From NCBI GenBank assembly GCA_963693635.1, contig CAVOBC010000066.1, positions 1 through 16,642 on the forward strand: a DNA stretch of 16,642 nucleotides. Reading direction: 5' to 3'. The notes beneath the pieces were generated by a model, which worked only from the letters and a program-made list of their open reading frames with translations, did no database searches and was not told the DNA's origin. The position numbers and the translations under genes were made by a program. This DNA is from CAVOBC01 sp963693635 (lineage in GTDB: Bacteria; Pseudomonadota; Gammaproteobacteria; Pseudomonadales; Azotimanducaceae). Positions 15,119 to 16,642 of this stretch are shown here, in pieces. Within the stretch, counting starts at the first letter, position 1; the number at the start of each line of letters is the position of its first letter.

Positions 15119-15202
15119 TCAATCTGCCGGGGGAGTGACCAGCACGGGGCCAAACTTAACCAACGAGAGAGCTAGTCCGCATCCTGGATTGATTACATTC
15201 AT
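15119..15202 (-). CDS. 27-residue ORF with strong ribosome-binding site
   Basis: An ATG at 15202 follows AGGAG (15210-15214) with ideal seven-base spacing. The product begins MNVINPGCGLALSLVKFGP and ends VLVTPPAD. It is mostly hydrophobic with one Cys, two central Gly and a Pro-Pro end. It is too short for a full membrane helix plus domain. Possibilities are a small membrane-associated protein, a leader peptide, or a precursor of a modified peptide. No modification enzyme lies in the window, so the last is speculative. It lies between the kinase-like gene and rsgA on the same strand. A longer in-frame reading from GTG 15307 exists but has no ribosome site. I do not recognise it. Confidence 0.45.
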   Translation of the reverse strand: MNVINPGCGLALSLVKFGPVLVTPPAD

Positions 15203-15209
15203 GTTCAGT

Positions 15210-15214
15210 CTCCT
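15210..15214 (-). promoter_or_regulatory. Ribosome-binding site of the 27-residue ORF
   Basis: AGGAG, within GAGAGGAGA on the minus strand, sits seven bases before ATG 15202. It is the main evidence that this short frame is translated. Confidence 0.55.
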
Positions 15215-15336
15215 CTCGATAAGGGTTGGCTTAGTGGATGATTTGTGCGCTTGAGTCTCTTGCCGGCGGACGATTGCGACAGCGATCTGATGTGATTCGT
15301 GCTTCACGCAGGCACCATGTTACCCCGAACGCTCAG

Positions 15337-16642
15337 TCATTCAATCAGTGTTTCTCGAGGTCTTCTGCCAGCATCGCGTCGACATGATCGATGATCGATG
15401 ATCGTTGCGTCGTACTCGTCTCTGATCACGCCCCACATCTCGCGGTTGAGCGGTTTGGTGAGCCACGCGCTGAGTGCGGCGCGGGACGATGCGACCACAT
15501 AGTCCGGAGCGGACTCGATGTTGAGGTGACCGGTGAGCTTCAGCATGCGCTTGCGAAAATAGTCCCGGTAGAGGTACCGGTCCATATCCGATAGCTCGTC
15601 GCCCCGCGCGATGTGATCGTCCAGACTGGCGAATGCTGTTTCCTGTCTCAGGGAGTCGATGAGATCGGTGTCGTCCATTAATAGCCGCGTGTCGGACAGG
15701 AGGTTCCAGCGGCGCCGCAGATCCGAGAAAGGCGACTTGCTCTCCTGATTCGACGTCGCGGTATGCCCGCGTTGCCGTCTCCGCAACGGATTTTCATCGA
15801 GAAGCGTCTCAAGCAGGTCAAACAGCGTGTGGCGGGCGTAGTCCTGGTTACTGAAGCGGTCCAGATGGGTTCCGCTTTGTTCGAACGCGACGCTGGTGCG
15901 AAGTTCGCGCACGTTGGAAATGATGTCACGGTGCCTTATGGGTGCCGGCACTCCGCCGTCATACGGCAGCTTTCCGGTCAACATTTCAAACAGCAGGAGT
16001 CCGATACTGTAGTAACTGCAGAAGGGGTCTAACGGTGCCCCGGCAAGCTGTTCAGGACTCGCATAGCGGGTGTCGTCGTCCGACGACGCGCGGCCGGTCG
16101 CTGACGTGTTCAAGCCTGGAAAGGCCAGGTAGATCTGGCCATTGTCGCGAAAGATCAGGTTCTTTGGTGAGAAGAGATCGAGGCTCACGTTGTGCTCCGC
16201 AAGCACCTCAATGATGTGCGCCAATTCATCGGCGATGCGCAGGGCGTGAAAAACCGAGAGGCCGCTCTTGGACGCGCTCAATTCTTCCTCGAGGGTGCGG
16301 CGCCCGCCTACTTCTGTTGCGACGTACGTCTGCGTGCGCCATTCGCCGATGCCATGGATGGACTGGAAATGTGGGCTTTCGATGTTCGCGCACAGGCGGG
16401 CTTCATCCAGCAAGCGGGTTCGCTGGGCCGAGTGTTGCGACTCGGCTGACGTGAGAATCAGTTGGACTGAACGCGCGAGCGAAAGTTGCTCGGCGGCGAC
16501 CCGGGTAATCTGACCGGCGTGCCAAAGGATCTCGCGGACACGATAGTCGCCGATTGTCGAGATGCCCTGGGGCATTAGATGGGAAATGCTCTCTGACAAC
16601 TTACGTTCGTAGTCTTCGCGTGCGTAGGCTGCCTTGGCGAGC
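15337..16642 (-). CDS. Protein kinase-like protein lacking key catalytic residues (5' end beyond window)
   Basis: The frame is open to the right edge: 14 codons (LAKAAYAREDYERK) precede the TTG at 16599, so the start probably lies outside. The visible 434 codons hold a Ser/Thr kinase-like fold starting IGDYRVREIL. The C-helix E-RL--I-SPH, activation segment DTRYASPEQLAG and YYSIGLLLFEMLTGKLPY are well kept. The glycine loop is degraded, the VAxK Lys is replaced (VQLIL), the catalytic loop reads SLDLFSPKNLIF instead of HRDLKPENIL, and DFG is replaced by LAFPGL. It is probably a pseudokinase with a binding or scaffold role. The last 130 residues are not recognised. The final 17 residues follow a 7-bp duplication and look out of frame. 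No neighbour in the window identifies a partner. Confidence 0.75.
   Translation of the reverse strand, partial: LAKAAYAREDYERKLSESISHLMPQGISTIGDYRVREILWHAGQITRVAAEQLSLARSVQLILTSAESQHSAQRTRLLDEARLCANIESPHFQSIHGIGEWRTQTYVATEVGGRRTLEEELSASKSGLSVFHALRIADELAHIIEVLAEHNVSLDLFSPKNLIFRDNGQIYLAFPGLNTSATGRASSDDDTRYASPEQLAGAPLDPFCSYYSIGLLLFEMLTGKLPYDGGVPAPIRHRDIISNVRELRTSVAFEQSGTHLDRFSNQDYARHTLFDLLETLLDENPLRRRQRGHTATSNQESKSPFSDLRRRWNLLSDTRLLMDDTDLIDSLRQETAFASLDDHIARGDELSDMDRYLYRDYFRKRMLKLTGHLNIESAPDYVVASSRAALSAWLTKPLNREMWGVIRDEYDATIIDHRSCRRDAGRRPRETLIE
15386..15404. repeat. 7-bp tandem duplication in the kinase-like gene
   Basis: GATCGAT occurs at 15386-15392 and again at 15393-15399, followed by GATCG. 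On the minus strand the annotated frame after IIDH reads RSCRRDAGRRPRETLIE. With one unit removed it reads VDAMLAEDLEKH and stops at 15345-15347. Confidence 0.85.

Overview
The window looks like chromosomal DNA of a Pseudomonadota bacterium, most likely a free-living environmental gammaproteobacterium. Base composition is moderately GC-rich throughout, Shine-Dalgarno sites of the AGGAG type precede most genes, GTG and TTG starts are common, and the closest recognisable families (YfcG-type glutathione transferase, RsgA, TfoX-N protein, RRM protein, CaiB/BaiF CoA-transferase) suit that group. The taxonomy is inferred; no rRNA, tRNA, CRISPR array, insertion sequence or phage gene was seen.

Left part (1-4.6 kb): a membrane protein, probably MATE-like, runs off the left edge on the minus strand behind a repeat-rich N-terminus. 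It is divergent from a YfcG-like glutathione transferase. A short glycine-rich RRM RNA-binding protein follows. A minus-strand sugar-metabolism group comes next: class I fructose-bisphosphate aldolase, a TfoX-N domain protein and a phosphomannomutase/phosphoglucomutase, the last two overlapping by 14 nt.

Middle part (4.8-9.4 kb): a catabolic neighbourhood. A metal-dependent amidohydrolase and an HpcH/HpaI aldolase lie in tandem, convergent with a family III CoA-transferase, which is divergent from two overlapping MaoC/hotdog genes. CoA activation, hydration or dehydration, and aldol cleavage of a small carboxylic acid would be a coherent pathway, but the substrate cannot be read from the sequence.

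Right part (9.7-16.6 kb): this stretch is notable for gene decay. A membrane PAS hybrid histidine kinase carries an in-frame TAG, an in-frame TGA and a frameshift, and its receiver has Asn where the phospho-acceptor Asp should be. A small membrane-anchored nitroreductase/FMN-F420-type gene carries an in-frame TGA and a frameshift and is invisible to simple ORF calling. Between and beyond them lie an intact MBL-fold hydrolase, the ribosome-assembly GTPase RsgA, a 27-residue ORF with a strong ribosome-binding site, and a protein kinase-like gene that lacks the ATP-binding Lys and the DFG Asp. A 7-bp tandem duplication appears to have changed the C-terminus of that last gene.

I found no complete new defence or mobile system. 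The most unusual items are the pseudokinase with its slippage-type tail and the adjacent tiny ORF, the hidden pseudogene, and the multiply disrupted sensor kinase.
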